Origin: Alphaproteobacteria bacterium
GTDB taxonomy: Bacteria; Pseudomonadota; Alphaproteobacteria; Micavibrionales; Micavibrionaceae
Assembly (NCBI GenBank): GCA_018000295.1
Contig: JAGNKE010000001.1
Location: 178,881 to 242,880 of the forward strand
Direction of reading: 5' to 3'
DNA: 64,000 bases
This document shows positions 28,049 to 37,539 of this stretch, piece after piece. The notes below the pieces were generated by a model. That model was not told the origin of the DNA. It saw only the letters and a list, made by a program, of their open reading frames with translations, and did no database searches. Position numbers and translations under genes: made by a program. Positions within the stretch are counted from its first letter, which is position 1. Each line of letters begins with the position of its first letter.

Positions 28049-29173
28049 TCAATGCTGCCCCCACCCATGCAATCTAAAAACACGATAAGCCTTGGAAAAA
28101 AGGGTCGGAAGACCAATTGAGTCTAGACGAATAACATCGCACCAAAAATAATTGGCAGGATGCTTAAATTTCGCTTGAACACGAGCCCCGCGTAGATTCA
28201 ATCTTAAATTGAAGTGAGTAAATTCATGTTGGACAGTATGACTAATTATTTCATATTCAAGATCCTCTAAATCGCTCAGAAAATCGTCTTGTACTAATGG
28301 ATATTCCCACCCCGAAGTAGGAAAACCAACCGTACCACCCAAAAGACCACGAGGATGACGTCGGTGAAGTAAGACCCGCTTATCTTCATCTTGAACCCAA
28401 TAAACTTTGCCTTCGCGCTTATCCTTTGGAATAATTTGTTGTTTTATTTCAGAATGTTGCACACCGGTTCGGGTGCTATGCTCGCTAATAAAGTCACAAC
28501 CAAGACGGCTAACATGACAATCAAAACACCGCGGCACCTTGGGTATGCATATCGTAGCCCCAAGGTCCATAAAAGCCTGCGCCAAATCCCCCGGTCTTGC
28601 TTCATAACTCTCGAAATACGCACGGGCCTGGGCCTTGGCCTCTTTCTTGACGCTCTTTGCATCCCCGGACAACCCGTGCACCCGCACCATCACCCGCTCA
28701 ACATTGCCGTCCACGACTGTTGCGGGCTTGCCGAAGGCAATGGCCCGGATCGCCGCGCTGGTATACTCTCCGATCCCCGGCAGCGTCATAAGCTCCCTTT
28801 GGTCCTCGGGAAACACCCCTCCCCGCCCATAGGCCACAATCTGAGCGCATTTATGTAAATTTCTCGCCCGCGCATAATACCCAAGCCCCGCCCATTCGCG
28901 CATCACATCGTCGATATCGGCATCGGCAAGCGCAAAAACATTGGGCCATAAGGCTGTAAACTTGAGAAAATACGGAATGACGGCCGTCACGGTAGTCTGC
29001 TGCAGCATGATCTCCGAAAGCCAGACTTTATAAGGCTCCGGCGTCGCCCCGGAACGGTAGCGCCAAGGCAGATCCCGCGCATTCGCATCGTACCATTCAA
29101 GAAGAACCTCCCTGAAAGCCACAACCTTGTCAGGCCCGCAACCCTTCTTTAATCTAGATCCTGTTCTTTTCAT
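28049..29173 (-). CDS. mutY: Adenine DNA glycosylase MutY
   Basis: ATG 29173 is preferred over a GTG nine bases upstream. The 374-residue protein has the HhH-GPD fold: LSEIMLQQTTV with the catalytic Glu, LPGIGEYTSAAIRA (helix-hairpin-helix) and VVDGNVERV with the catalytic Asp. The 4Fe-4S cysteines run C-x6-C-x2-C-x5-C in CIPKVPRCFDCHVSRLGC. The C-terminal NUDIX-like 8-oxoG recognition domain starts near residue 235. It excises adenine mispaired with 8-oxoguanine. The 3' third is AT-richer than the 5' part. Divergent from dciA, 24 bp away. Confidence 0.96.
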   Translation of the reverse strand: MKRTGSRLKKGCGPDKVVAFREVLLEWYDANARDLPWRYRSGATPEPYKVWLSEIMLQQTTVTAVIPYFLKFTALWPNVFALADADIDDVMREWAGLGYYARARNLHKCAQIVAYGRGGVFPEDQRELMTLPGIGEYTSAAIRAIAFGKPATVVDGNVERVMVRVHGLSGDAKSVKKEAKAQARAYFESYEARPGDLAQAFMDLGATICIPKVPRCFDCHVSRLGCDFISEHSTRTGVQHSEIKQQIIPKDKREGKVYWVQDEDKRVLLHRRHPRGLLGGTVGFPTSGWEYPLVQDDFLSDLEDLEYEIISHTVQHEFTHFNLRLNLRGARVQAKFKHPANYFWCDVIRLDSIGLPTLFSKAYRVFRLHGWGQH

Positions 29174-29197
29174 GATTCTCACAAGCGAAACCCACCG

Positions 29198-29656
29198 ATG
29201 CGCCCCCTCTCGGAACCCGTCTCACGTATATCAGGCAAGACCTTCAGCCGCAAATACATCGCTCTGGGCCGCATCCTCTCGGAATGGGAGCAGATTGTCG
29301 GACCCGAATTCTCCGGCAAGGCCATACCCGTAAAGCTGAATTACCGGAAAAATGGCAAGACCGGCAAAAGCCTGGCCTCACTGGACATCGCCACCTCGGA
29401 CGCACAGGCCACCGCCCTGCATTACCAGAAGGACTTGATCCTAGAGCGCATCAACAGGGTCTTCGGGCAGGGTTGGATCGGCGATATCCGCTTTGTTTCC
29501 GTACCGGGAATGGCCGCGAAAACCCCTGAAAAACCAAAAAGACTCTTGACGGAGGACGAAAAAAAGTTTCTATCCGGTATGCTTGAAGCGCTTGAGGATC
29601 AGGAGCTTAAGGCAAAATTGGAAGTTATAGGCCGGGAAATACTGAAGAGATCGTAA
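29198..29656 (+). CDS. DciA/DUF721 family protein, likely replicative helicase loader
   Basis: The 152-residue protein has the DUF721 core: LGRILSEWEQIVGPEFSGKAIPVKL (about 28-52) and a following beta-alpha unit (LDIATSDAQATALHYQKDLILERINRVFG). The C-terminal tail is charged. DciA is the DnaB helicase operator/loader of bacteria lacking DnaC/DnaI. The mutY-dciA-thioredoxin-smc neighbourhood is a known alphaproteobacterial context. It ends 2 bp before efp. Confidence 0.82.
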   Translation: MRPLSEPVSRISGKTFSRKYIALGRILSEWEQIVGPEFSGKAIPVKLNYRKNGKTGKSLASLDIATSDAQATALHYQKDLILERINRVFGQGWIGDIRFVSVPGMAAKTPEKPKRLLTEDEKKFLSGMLEALEDQELKAKLEVIGREILKRS

Positions 29657-29658
29657 AT

Positions 29659-30225
29659 ATGAAAGTCACAGCCATCACCCTGCGCGCAGGACACGTCATC
29701 GACTACAACGGAAAGCTGTGGGTCGTGGTCAGCAACCAGATCATCCAGCCCGGCAAGGGCGCCTCGGTCTCACAGGTCGAGATGCGTGACGTCCGCAGCG
29801 GCGCGAAGGACAACGTGCGCTTCCGTACACAGGAAACCGTGGAACGCGTCAGGCTCGATCAGGACGAATATCAGTACCTCTACACCGACGGTGATGAGGT
29901 GCATTTCATGCATACAGAAAATTTTAACCAGATTCACGTCTCCAGGGAACTGATCGGCCCCCGCGCCGCCTTCCTTCAGGAGGGCATGGTTATCGAGATC
30001 GAAACCTACGAGGGCGAACCTCTGGGCTTCGAATTCCCGGACAGTTGTGTCCTCGAGATCGTGGAAGCCGAACCCGTAGTAAAGGGACAAACTGCCACGA
30101 CGTCCTACAAGCCCGCGATCCTCGAAAACGGCGTGAAGATTATGGTCCCCCCGCACGTGGGATTGGGCACGAAGGTCGTCATCAGGATCGAGGACGGCAC
30201 CTACATCGAACGTTTCAAGGGCTGA
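29659..30225 (+). CDS. efp: Elongation factor P
   Basis: The 188-residue, three-domain protein has the KOW-like N-terminal domain with loop IQPGKGASVSQVEMRD, K33 being the usual modified lysine (beta-lysylation or similar). The OB domains contain EGMVIEIETYEGEPLGFEFP and end LGTKVVIRIEDGTYIERFKG. Relieves ribosome stalling at polyproline. It is 7 bp upstream of the inositol monophosphatase gene. No EpmA/EpmB-like modification enzyme is in this window. Confidence 0.97.
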   Translation: MKVTAITLRAGHVIDYNGKLWVVVSNQIIQPGKGASVSQVEMRDVRSGAKDNVRFRTQETVERVRLDQDEYQYLYTDGDEVHFMHTENFNQIHVSRELIGPRAAFLQEGMVIEIETYEGEPLGFEFPDSCVLEIVEAEPVVKGQTATTSYKPAILENGVKIMVPPHVGLGTKVVIRIEDGTYIERFKG

Positions 30226-30232
30226 TTTTCAT

Positions 30233-31033
30233 ATGCCATCCCATTCTGCCCTGATGAACGTCATGCTGCGCGCCTCTGAAAAGGCAGCGCGGTCTCTAAT
30301 CAGGGACTTTAACGAGGTCGAAAATCTTCAGGTCTCCATGAAGGGTCCGGGGGATTTCGTCTCGGCGGCGGACCGTCGGGCAGAAGAGATTATTTTCACC
30401 GAACTCAAAAAGGCCCGCCCGGACTACGCCTTCCTCATGGAGGAATCCGGCGCCATCGAAGGAAACGGGGCCGATGCCGAATACCGCTGGCTCATCGACC
30501 CGCTCGACGGCACCACGAATTTTCTTCACGGACTCCCCCACTGGGCCATTTCAATCGGCCTCGAGCATAAGGGCGAAGTCATAGCAGGCCTGATCCACGA
30601 TCCGGTCAAGGACGAAATCTTCCACGCCGAAAAGGGATCGGGCGCCTTCATGCGCCGCCGCCGCCTGCGCGTTTCCGGGCGACAGGATCTGATGCTGGCC
30701 ACGATTGCCACCGGCGCCCCGCGCCGCTCCGCCGAATCCCGTACACAATTCATGAAGGAATACAGCGCCATGATCGCCGTCGCCCCCGGCCTGCGCCGTT
30801 TCGGAGCCGCCGCGCTCGATCTGGCTTATGTCGCCGCGGGCCGTTACGAAGGCTTCTGGGAACGCAACCTCAAACCGTGGGACGTCGCCGCCGGCGCGAT
30901 TATCGTCAAAGAGTCCGGCGGCTATATCGGCGACCTCGACAGTTCCGCAGCGAACCCGGTGGAAACGGGCAACGTCATCGCCGCCAACGACCGCCTGTTT
31001 GAACCGATGGCTAAAATCCTCAAGGCCGCGTGA
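30233..31033 (+). CDS. suhB: Inositol-1-monophosphatase family protein
   Basis: The 266-residue protein carries the Mg2+-dependent phosphatase motifs: EES with acidic metal ligands near residue 66, WLIDPLDGTTNFLHGLP (the DPLDGT motif, about 85-102) and PWDVAAGAIIVKESGG (about 220-235). It hydrolyses inositol-1-phosphate and related sugar phosphates; SuhB homologues can also affect rRNA transcription. It starts 7 bp after efp. The gene name follows family usage. Confidence 0.93.
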   Translation: MPSHSALMNVMLRASEKAARSLIRDFNEVENLQVSMKGPGDFVSAADRRAEEIIFTELKKARPDYAFLMEESGAIEGNGADAEYRWLIDPLDGTTNFLHGLPHWAISIGLEHKGEVIAGLIHDPVKDEIFHAEKGSGAFMRRRRLRVSGRQDLMLATIATGAPRRSAESRTQFMKEYSAMIAVAPGLRRFGAAALDLAYVAAGRYEGFWERNLKPWDVAAGAIIVKESGGYIGDLDSSAANPVETGNVIAANDRLFEPMAKILKAA

Positions 31034-31038
31034 CCCCC

Positions 31039-31527
31039 ATGACCCGCACGGTTAAAACCTTAGCCACACTGATCCTTCTTCTTCTGCCGACAGCAACCCT
31101 CGCGCAGGATTGGTCAAACATCGACAACCGCGCCGCATCGACAACCGTGACGGAAACAAGAATTGTCCCGCAGGTGGGTATCAGCCACGCCGCGTCCGGC
31201 AGCGAGAAAAATGCGGGGAATGTGATCAGCTTCAACATGGCTCCCCTGCAGGTCGAGTTAACAGCCGAGCAGCAGGACTTTCTCAGCCGCTACGTTCTCG
31301 CCCCTCTGAACGCGAATCCCAACCTGCGTCTGGCGATCCAGAGTCTTGCCCGCACGAACCCGGACGACCGCTACGAATCCACCCGTATCGCCATCGCCCG
31401 CGGGCTGGAGGTGCGCCAGTTTTTCATGGACCACAAAATTCTCTCCAAGCGCCTCGTGAGCCAACCGTTAGGCATCGGTGAAAAACCCGCCGACGACGAC
31501 CGCATAGACCTCCTCCTCTTCGAATAA
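31039..31527 (+). CDS. Exported protein with OmpA-like C-terminal region
   Basis: ATG 31039 is used (GTG nine bases earlier also in frame). The 162-residue protein has a signal peptide cleaved near LPTATLAQ (about residue 23). From about residue 70 it resembles an OmpA-type peptidoglycan-binding domain: ELTAEQQDFLSRYVLAPL, RLAIQSLARTNP and a final DDRIDLLLFE, like the D-R-V-D/E-I end of the family. The domain is shortened and there is no lipobox or TM barrel. It may bind peptidoglycan in the periplasm. The ATG lies 6 bp after the suhB stop. Confidence 0.65.
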   Translation: MTRTVKTLATLILLLLPTATLAQDWSNIDNRAASTTVTETRIVPQVGISHAASGSEKNAGNVISFNMAPLQVELTAEQQDFLSRYVLAPLNANPNLRLAIQSLARTNPDDRYESTRIAIARGLEVRQFFMDHKILSKRLVSQPLGIGEKPADDDRIDLLLFE

Positions 31528-31648
31528 GAGCAGGAAAGCAGGCGGAACAGGTGTGGATAATAACGCCCAAAAACCGCACAATTCTTGACTTTTTCAGGAT
31601 TTAGGTGTGGGATATGGCCCATTCACCGCCAGCACAGGAGACATAGGG

Positions 31649-32566
31649 ATGTCGGGAAATCAGGACTCGCCGGACAACAAGCCAAAAAAACAGGGATACA
31701 GCACGATCATTCTGTTAGTCGTTCTGGCCGTAGTCTTCTTCAGCTATAAGACCGTGAATCACAAGGAACCGACAATCCCGGAAATGCCCCTGACAAAGGA
31801 AGAGGCGGTCTCAGAGGTCTCGGCCCCATCCCCGGAACCCGCCTCAGGCACAGCGACAGAGGAAACCGCGGAGGCGCCCGTAGCCTCGGACGCACCCGCC
31901 CCGGCCGAGGAACCCCCAGCGGCAGAAGAATCTGGATCGGAGGAAACCGAAAACACCGAAGAAACATCGGAATCCGCTGAAATCGAACAACCGAAAGCCG
32001 CTGAAGCCCCTCCAGCACTGGACATCGCCAAACTCTCCGTCCCGCGCACGATGGGCAAGGCGGACGCTCCCCTGAAAGTAACCGAATACGCCTCCTTCAC
32101 CTGCCCACACTGCGCTCATTTCCATCAGGACAGCTTCAAGAAGCTCCAGACGGACTTCATCGATACGGGCAAACTGCACCTGACGTTCTCGGACTTCCCG
32201 ACCAACCTCCCGGCGGTCCAGGCCAGCAAGGTCGCACGCTGTATCCCGGACGAAAACTATTTCAACTTCGTATCGCTTCTCTTCCAAACGCAAGACGACT
32301 GGTCCACGAAGCCCGAGTACCAGAAACTTCTGAAACAGAATGCCCTGATCGCCGGTATAGACGAAAAAACCTTTGAAGCCTGCATCAACAGCGAAGACCT
32401 GCAGAAGGCCATTTTGTCAGAGGTGGAAAAGGCCAACAAGGAAAAGAATGTGGACGGCGTCCCTACCCTGATCTTCGATGACGGCCAGCTGATCTCCGGC
32501 AATATGCCCTACGAAGAGATGAAAAAAATCATTGAGGAAAAGCTCTCAAAGCTTGAGAAAAAATAA
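31649..32566 (+). CDS. DsbA/DsbG-like thioredoxin-fold protein, membrane anchored
   Basis: ATG 31649 is preferred (AGGAG about 12 bases upstream). The 305-residue protein has an N-terminal TM anchor (about 18-36), then a long low-complexity linker rich in Glu, Pro, Ala and Ser (about 55-125). The thioredoxin-fold domain follows with the active site FTCPHCAHFH (CPHC) at about residues 150-160. VPTLIFDDGQLISG carries the cis-Pro loop. Probably catalyses disulfide exchange in the periplasm. It lies 22 bp before smc, a neighbourhood shared with other alphaproteobacteria. Confidence 0.88.
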   Translation: MSGNQDSPDNKPKKQGYSTIILLVVLAVVFFSYKTVNHKEPTIPEMPLTKEEAVSEVSAPSPEPASGTATEETAEAPVASDAPAPAEEPPAAEESGSEETENTEETSESAEIEQPKAAEAPPALDIAKLSVPRTMGKADAPLKVTEYASFTCPHCAHFHQDSFKKLQTDFIDTGKLHLTFSDFPTNLPAVQASKVARCIPDENYFNFVSLLFQTQDDWSTKPEYQKLLKQNALIAGIDEKTFEACINSEDLQKAILSEVEKANKEKNVDGVPTLIFDDGQLISGNMPYEEMKKIIEEKLSKLEKK

Positions 32567-32587
32567 ATATAAAGAGTAAGACTTCGG

Positions 32588-35500
32588 ATGGTTCAATTCA
32601 CGCGCCTGCGTCTGAGCGGGTTTAAATCCTTCGTTGACAGAACGGAGTTGGAGATCGGGCCGGGCCTGAACGGAATCGTCGGCCCGAACGGCTGCGGCAA
32701 ATCCAATCTGGTCGAAGCCCTGCGCTGGATTATGGGCGAAAGCTCCGCAAAGAAAATGCGCGGCGACGGGATGGAGGATGTGATCTTCGCCGGGACCGAC
32801 AAGCGCAGCGCTCGCAACATCGCTGAAGTCTCCCTCATCCTCGACAACTCCGCCCACAAGGCACCGCCCGCCTACAACGGTCTTGAGGAAATCGAAATCA
32901 TCCGCCGCATCGAGCGCGATCACGGCTCCAGCTACAAGATCAACGGCAAAAACGCCCGCGCCCGCGACGTGCAGATGCTCTTCGCCGACACCCTGACCGG
33001 CGCAAACTCCCCCGCCCTCGTCTCGCAAGGCCACATCACCCGCATCGTGAACGCCAAACCCGCCGACCGCCGCCTCGTACTCGAAGAGTCCGCGGGTGTA
33101 TCCGGCCTTTACGCCCGCCGCCATGAGGCCGAATTGCGGCTAAGGGCCGCAGATACCAACCTCCTGCGCCTCGACGATGTTCTGGGCGGCATGGAAACCC
33201 GCTTATCTTCCCTCAAACGCCAGTCACGACAAGCCACGAAATACAAGAACCTCAGCGCCCAGATCCGCCAGTTCGAAGTCATGATCGCCTGGCTCGAATG
33301 GCAGGTCTTACAGGAAAGACACAACACGCTTCAGCGGGAATTCGCAACGATCGAAAGCGACGTCGCGCAAAAAATGGCGGCCGTAGCACAATTAACTAAA
33401 ACCCAGACCACTCAATCCGCTGATCTCCCCGATCTCCGTAAAAAGGAAACCGAAGCCGCTGCCGCCTTGCAAACGCAAAAAATAACACTCCAAAGAATGG
33501 AGGAGGACGAAAAACGGCAGTCCAAGCAGATCGAAGAGGCAAAAAATAACCTCGCGCAATGCGAAAAAGACGAAAAGCACGAAACCCAAACCTTCGAGGA
33601 AAACTCACGGTCTCTGGAAAAAATCCAGCAGGAGCAGCAGGAAATTCTCTCCGTCCGTCAGAATGAGGACGAAATCCTCACCCGCAAGGAAAAAGACAAA
33701 GATGAGTTGCATACCCGCCTGACGGCCTGCGAGGAACGCTTCACCTCCCTCAAGGAATCGATGGCGGAATCCCGTGCCCAGCGTTCGGCTCTCGATACCC
33801 GTGTCAAATCCGGCACGCAGCGCCTTGCCCTTCTGGGCGAACGCAAGGCAAAACTGGAAGCGGACATAAAGGGTCTCGAAGTCGGCGAAGACAACTTAAG
33901 CGAAATCAGGCGTCTTGAGGAAAAAATCGCCCAGTTGGAATCAAAGCTTCAGGCTCTGAACGCTCAGGTGGACGGAAAGAAGAAAACGATCCAGACAGCC
34001 GCAGACGAAACGGAAACATTCCGCTCCGAATTATCGTCCGCGGAAAAAGCCTTCTCCGAATTTTCCTCCGAAATGGCGACACTGGAAAAGTTTTTCGCCG
34101 CCGACCGCGGACAGGATTTCAAGCCCGTTCTGGACAGCATTACAACAGAACCGGGATTCGAGAAGGCACTCTCACGGGCTTTGGGCGATTCCCTGACCGC
34201 CTCGCTGGAGGCCAAAGCCCCCGCCTACTGGCAAACCGTTGACCGTAACCTCGAAAGCAACACCCTGCCGGAGGGTTCACGCCCCCTCCTGCCGATGGTT
34301 AAGGCGCCCGAAGAACTGCACCTCGCCCTTTCCCTGATCGGCCTCGTGGAAACACGCGAGCAGGGCGACACACTGGCCAAGGCACTAGGCCACGGCCAAT
34401 CGCTGGTTTCCGCAGCCGGGGATTACTGGCGCTGGGATGGCCTGCGGGTCAAGGCCTCCGCCGCTGACCGTCACAGCCAGTATATCGCCCAGAAAAACCG
34501 CCTCGCCGAACTCGAAAAATTCAGGGCGGTGCATGAGAAAAAGCTTAAGACCGCCCGCACAGCACTCGAAACCGCCCGCGAATCTGAAAAAGCCGCCCGC
34601 CAGGATTACGAAGACACCCTCCAGAAAATCCGTGATCTCGAAAAGGAGATCAACGCGGCCAAACCTGCCCTCATCCGCATCAAGGAAAAAATCGCGGGCA
34701 TTGAAAACGAAAGCAAGCGTCTGGCCGAGATGCTCAAAACCCTGCAGGACGATCTTCAGGTCGCCCAAACATCCTTCGAAACGGATCAGGCGGAACTCAA
34801 GGCTCTGGGACAAACCGCCACCATGGAAAAGGAAACCGAACTGACTCAGGCTCAGGAAGCACTCGCGCAAATCCGTGAAAATTACCGCGAAGCCGTCCGC
34901 GACTTCGACATTTTCCGCCAGCAGCAAAGCACCCGCCAGGCAAGGCTGCAAGCCTTGGCCGACGACCGCGTCAGCCTCCAGAACCGCACCATCCGCGCCC
35001 GAGAACAACTGAAAAACCTCGCCGAAAGAAGAAAATCGCTGGAGGAAAAACTCGACGAACTGAAAAAACAGCCCAAGGATCTCAGCGCCGACCGCGAAAA
35101 GCTGCTCGAAAAACTCTCCACCCTCGAAACCGAACGGACCCGTCTGGCCGAAAAACTCGCCGAACGTGAAGCCGAAGTGGCTGAAACCTCGAAAGCCTTA
35201 CGTACAGCGGAACTGGGTCTAGGTTCGGCGCGGGAGGAACGCGCCCGCATCCACGCCACCCTCACCGCCATAACCGAACAGCGCAGGGAAATGGAGACAT
35301 CCATACAGGAACGCTTCCAGATGAACCCATCCGCCCTGCCCGAACAGGCGGCCGAAGACCTCGTGAACTATCAGGGCGGCGATATCGAAAGCCTCAAAAA
35401 GCGCAAGGACAAGATCACGCAAGAACGCGAATCCATCGGCCCGGTCAATCTTCAGGCGGATAAAGAAGCCGACGATCTCGAAAAGGAAGTCTCCGCCCTC

Positions 35501-36067
35501 ATCCGCGAACGCAACGAACTCATGCAGGCCATTGAGGAATTACGCGGCGCGATCATCAGGATCAACAAGGAGGCCCGCACCCGCCTCCTGCAAGCCTTCG
35601 ACCACGTCAACGCGCACTTCCAATCCCTCTTCGGTCGCCTTTTCGAGGGCGGCAAGGCGCATCTGGCCCTGATTGACTCGCCCGACCCCTTGGAGGCCGG
35701 CCTTGAAATCTTCGCCCAGCCGCCTGGAAAAACCCTGCAATCCCTGTCCCTGCTTTCAGGAGGAGAGCAGACCCTGACCTCCATCGCCTTGATTTTCGCG
35801 ATGTTCCTTACAAACCCCTCCCCGATCTGCGTCCTTGATGAGATCGACGCACCGCTGGACGACGCAAACGTGGACCGCGTCTGTACCCTGCTGGAGGAAA
35901 TCGCGGAAAGAGGTGAAACCCGCTTCATGGTGATTACCCACCACCGCCTGACCATGGCCCGGATGGACCGCCTCTACGGCGTGACGATGCCCGAAAAGGG
36001 CATCTCCCAGCTCGTTTCCGTCGACCTACAGCGCTCCCTTGATTTCCGTGACCAGAAAGTCGCCTGA
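32588..36067 (+). CDS. smc: SMC chromosome-condensation ATPase
   Basis: The 1159-residue protein has Walker A G32PNGCGKS39 in the N-terminal head. Two long coiled coils follow (about 170-500 and 640-930), separated by a hinge region at about 500-630. In the C-terminal head are the signature LLSGGEQTLTSIAL (L1056) and Walker B PICVLDEIDAPLDD. The hinge lacks the usual glycine pattern, which is common in alphaproteobacterial SMC proteins. It organises and separates sister origins with ScpAB, absent from this window. It starts 22 bp after the DsbA-like gene and ends 6 bp before atpI. Confidence 0.97.
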   Translation: MVQFTRLRLSGFKSFVDRTELEIGPGLNGIVGPNGCGKSNLVEALRWIMGESSAKKMRGDGMEDVIFAGTDKRSARNIAEVSLILDNSAHKAPPAYNGLEEIEIIRRIERDHGSSYKINGKNARARDVQMLFADTLTGANSPALVSQGHITRIVNAKPADRRLVLEESAGVSGLYARRHEAELRLRAADTNLLRLDDVLGGMETRLSSLKRQSRQATKYKNLSAQIRQFEVMIAWLEWQVLQERHNTLQREFATIESDVAQKMAAVAQLTKTQTTQSADLPDLRKKETEAAAALQTQKITLQRMEEDEKRQSKQIEEAKNNLAQCEKDEKHETQTFEENSRSLEKIQQEQQEILSVRQNEDEILTRKEKDKDELHTRLTACEERFTSLKESMAESRAQRSALDTRVKSGTQRLALLGERKAKLEADIKGLEVGEDNLSEIRRLEEKIAQLESKLQALNAQVDGKKKTIQTAADETETFRSELSSAEKAFSEFSSEMATLEKFFAADRGQDFKPVLDSITTEPGFEKALSRALGDSLTASLEAKAPAYWQTVDRNLESNTLPEGSRPLLPMVKAPEELHLALSLIGLVETREQGDTLAKALGHGQSLVSAAGDYWRWDGLRVKASAADRHSQYIAQKNRLAELEKFRAVHEKKLKTARTALETARESEKAARQDYEDTLQKIRDLEKEINAAKPALIRIKEKIAGIENESKRLAEMLKTLQDDLQVAQTSFETDQAELKALGQTATMEKETELTQAQEALAQIRENYREAVRDFDIFRQQQSTRQARLQALADDRVSLQNRTIRAREQLKNLAERRKSLEEKLDELKKQPKDLSADREKLLEKLSTLETERTRLAEKLAEREAEVAETSKALRTAELGLGSAREERARIHATLTAITEQRREMETSIQERFQMNPSALPEQAAEDLVNYQGGDIESLKKRKDKITQERESIGPVNLQADKEADDLEKEVSALIRERNELMQAIEELRGAIIRINKEARTRLLQAFDHVNAHFQSLFGRLFEGGKAHLALIDSPDPLEAGLEIFAQPPGKTLQSLSLLSGGEQTLTSIALIFAMFLTNPSPICVLDEIDAPLDDANVDRVCTLLEEIAERGETRFMVITHHRLTMARMDRLYGVTMPEKGISQLVSVDLQRSLDFRDQKVA

Positions 36068-36073
36068 CCCCCC

Positions 36074-36394
36074 ATGAGTACAAACGGACCCGACAACCAG
36101 GACTTCGAAGCCCGCCTAAGGGAGGCAAAGTCCGAATTCGAGAAAATGGAAATTCAGGCGGGAAATAAAGGCCCGGAGGAACCCTCCGAAGGCGCCATCC
36201 GCAGCGGCCACGCCGGGGCCGAGTTTCTGGCCAACGTCTTCGCCGGAGCCATCGTCGGCTACCTGATCGACAGCTTCGCGGGCACCCGCCCCTGGGGCAT
36301 GATCGGCATGATGGTTCTGGGCTTCGTCAGCGGCGTGATCCGCGCCAACGCCGCCATGCGGGAAAACAATAAAAAAAATGCCGGAAAGCCATAA
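36074..36394 (+). CDS. atpI: F0 assembly protein AtpI
   Basis: The 106-residue protein has a soluble charged N-terminus (about 1-45) and two TM helices (HAGAEFLANVFAGAIVGYL and WGMIGMMVLGFVSGVI) with the conserved R-P between them. The short charged tail fits AtpI, which assists c-ring assembly. It lies immediately before atpB and overlaps no other gene. No standard ribosome-binding site; it may be coupled to smc translation 6 bp upstream. Confidence 0.9.
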   Translation: MSTNGPDNQDFEARLREAKSEFEKMEIQAGNKGPEEPSEGAIRSGHAGAEFLANVFAGAIVGYLIDSFAGTRPWGMIGMMVLGFVSGVIRANAAMRENNKKNAGKP

Positions 36395-36471
36395 AACGGG
36401 CATTGCACCCTCCCAAAAAATGCGCTACAACCTTTAAAATTTTAAGGATTTAGGCTCCGGAGAGGTTCTAA

Positions 36472-37218
36472 GTGGCTAGTCCCGTTCATCAATTTGAGAT
36501 TCAAAGATGGATTGAGATTCCGTTGGGGTCCTTCGACGCCTCTTTCACCAATTCCGCTTTCGCCATGCTTCTGGCTGCTATAGGTTCTATAGGTTTCCTC
36601 ACGATAGCTATGAAACAGCGGGCTGTTGTCCCCGGTCGTTTGCAAATGACCGCAGAGCTTCTCTATGAATTCGTCGCCAAAATGGTCAAGGGCAATATCG
36701 GCAAAAAGGGGCTGCACTACCTCCCCTTCGTTTTTACGCTCTTTGTCTTCGTGCTGATGGGCAACCTTCTGGGCCTGATCCCCTATATGTTCACCTTCAC
36801 CTCGCACCTGATCGTAACGGCCGGTCTGGCCCTGATGGTCTTCATCACGGTTTTTGCCTTCGGCCTCTATAACCATGGCCTGCACTTCTTTTCGCTGTTC
36901 CTGCCGCCCAATGTTCCGTGGTGGCTGATTCCGTTTATTATTCCAATCGAAATTGTCTCTTACTTCGTCCGCCCGCTGACCCATTCCGTCCGTCTTTTTG
37001 CCAACATGATGGCCGGACACATCGTGTTGAAGGTCGTGGCGTCTTTCGCGGTCGCCGCCGCGGGAATGGGTGCCTTGTGGACGGTTTTAGGCGTTCTCCC
37101 CGTGTTCGTGAACACGGCGATGATGCTGTTCGAGCTTTTGGTAGCGTTTGTGCAGGCCTACGTCTTTGCGATTTTGGCTTGCGTCTATCTGAAGGATAGT
37201 GTTGATCTTCATCACTGA
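36472..37218 (+). CDS. atpB: ATP synthase F0 subunit a
   Basis: GTG 36472 is the start, with GGAGAGG about 6 bases upstream. The 248-residue membrane protein has five or six helices. LTHSVRLFANMMAGHI contains the essential Arg that deprotonates the c-ring carboxylate, and the last helices (VFVNTAMMLFELLVAFVQAYVFAIL) carry the conserved Gln and Glu. It forms the proton half-channels of F0. Next gene atpE is 70 bp downstream. Confidence 0.96.
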   Translation: MASPVHQFEIQRWIEIPLGSFDASFTNSAFAMLLAAIGSIGFLTIAMKQRAVVPGRLQMTAELLYEFVAKMVKGNIGKKGLHYLPFVFTLFVFVLMGNLLGLIPYMFTFTSHLIVTAGLALMVFITVFAFGLYNHGLHFFSLFLPPNVPWWLIPFIIPIEIVSYFVRPLTHSVRLFANMMAGHIVLKVVASFAVAAAGMGALWTVLGVLPVFVNTAMMLFELLVAFVQAYVFAILACVYLKDSVDLHH

Positions 37219-37288
37219 AGGGTTTGGCCGCGGCCGACGTTCGGCAACGGTTTGGTTTTGACTAAATAAAAAGGTAGAGGAAACAAAA

Positions 37289-37513
37289 ATGGAAGTAGAA
37301 GTAGCAAAATTGATCGCCGGCGCACTCGTAACGATCCCCGCTTTTGGCGCGGCTCTGGGCCTCGGTATGTATTTCAAGTCATACAACGATGCTTTGGCCC
37401 GCAATCCCGAGACCAAGGGCGCACTGGATGAAAAATACTTCCTCAGCTTGGCCTTTATCGAAGCTCTGGGCATTATCCCCATCGGCATCGGCGCAGCGCT
37501 GCTGTTCGCTTAA
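37289..37513 (+). CDS. atpE: ATP synthase F0 subunit c
   Basis: The 74-residue hairpin has two TM helices joined by a polar loop with ARNP (the F1-contacting RNP loop). In helix 2, FIEALGIIPI puts the proton-binding carboxylate Glu in the middle of the membrane. The alpha-type N-terminus has AGALVTIPAFGAALG with the glycine repeat of helix 1. There is no Na+-type ligand set, so H+ coupling is inferred. AGAGGAAAC lies about 6-12 bases before the ATG. Confidence 0.97.
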   Translation: MEVEVAKLIAGALVTIPAFGAALGLGMYFKSYNDALARNPETKGALDEKYFLSLAFIEALGIIPIGIGAALLFA

Positions 37514-37539
37514 TCCATAAGCTTTTGCGGGACAGTCCG

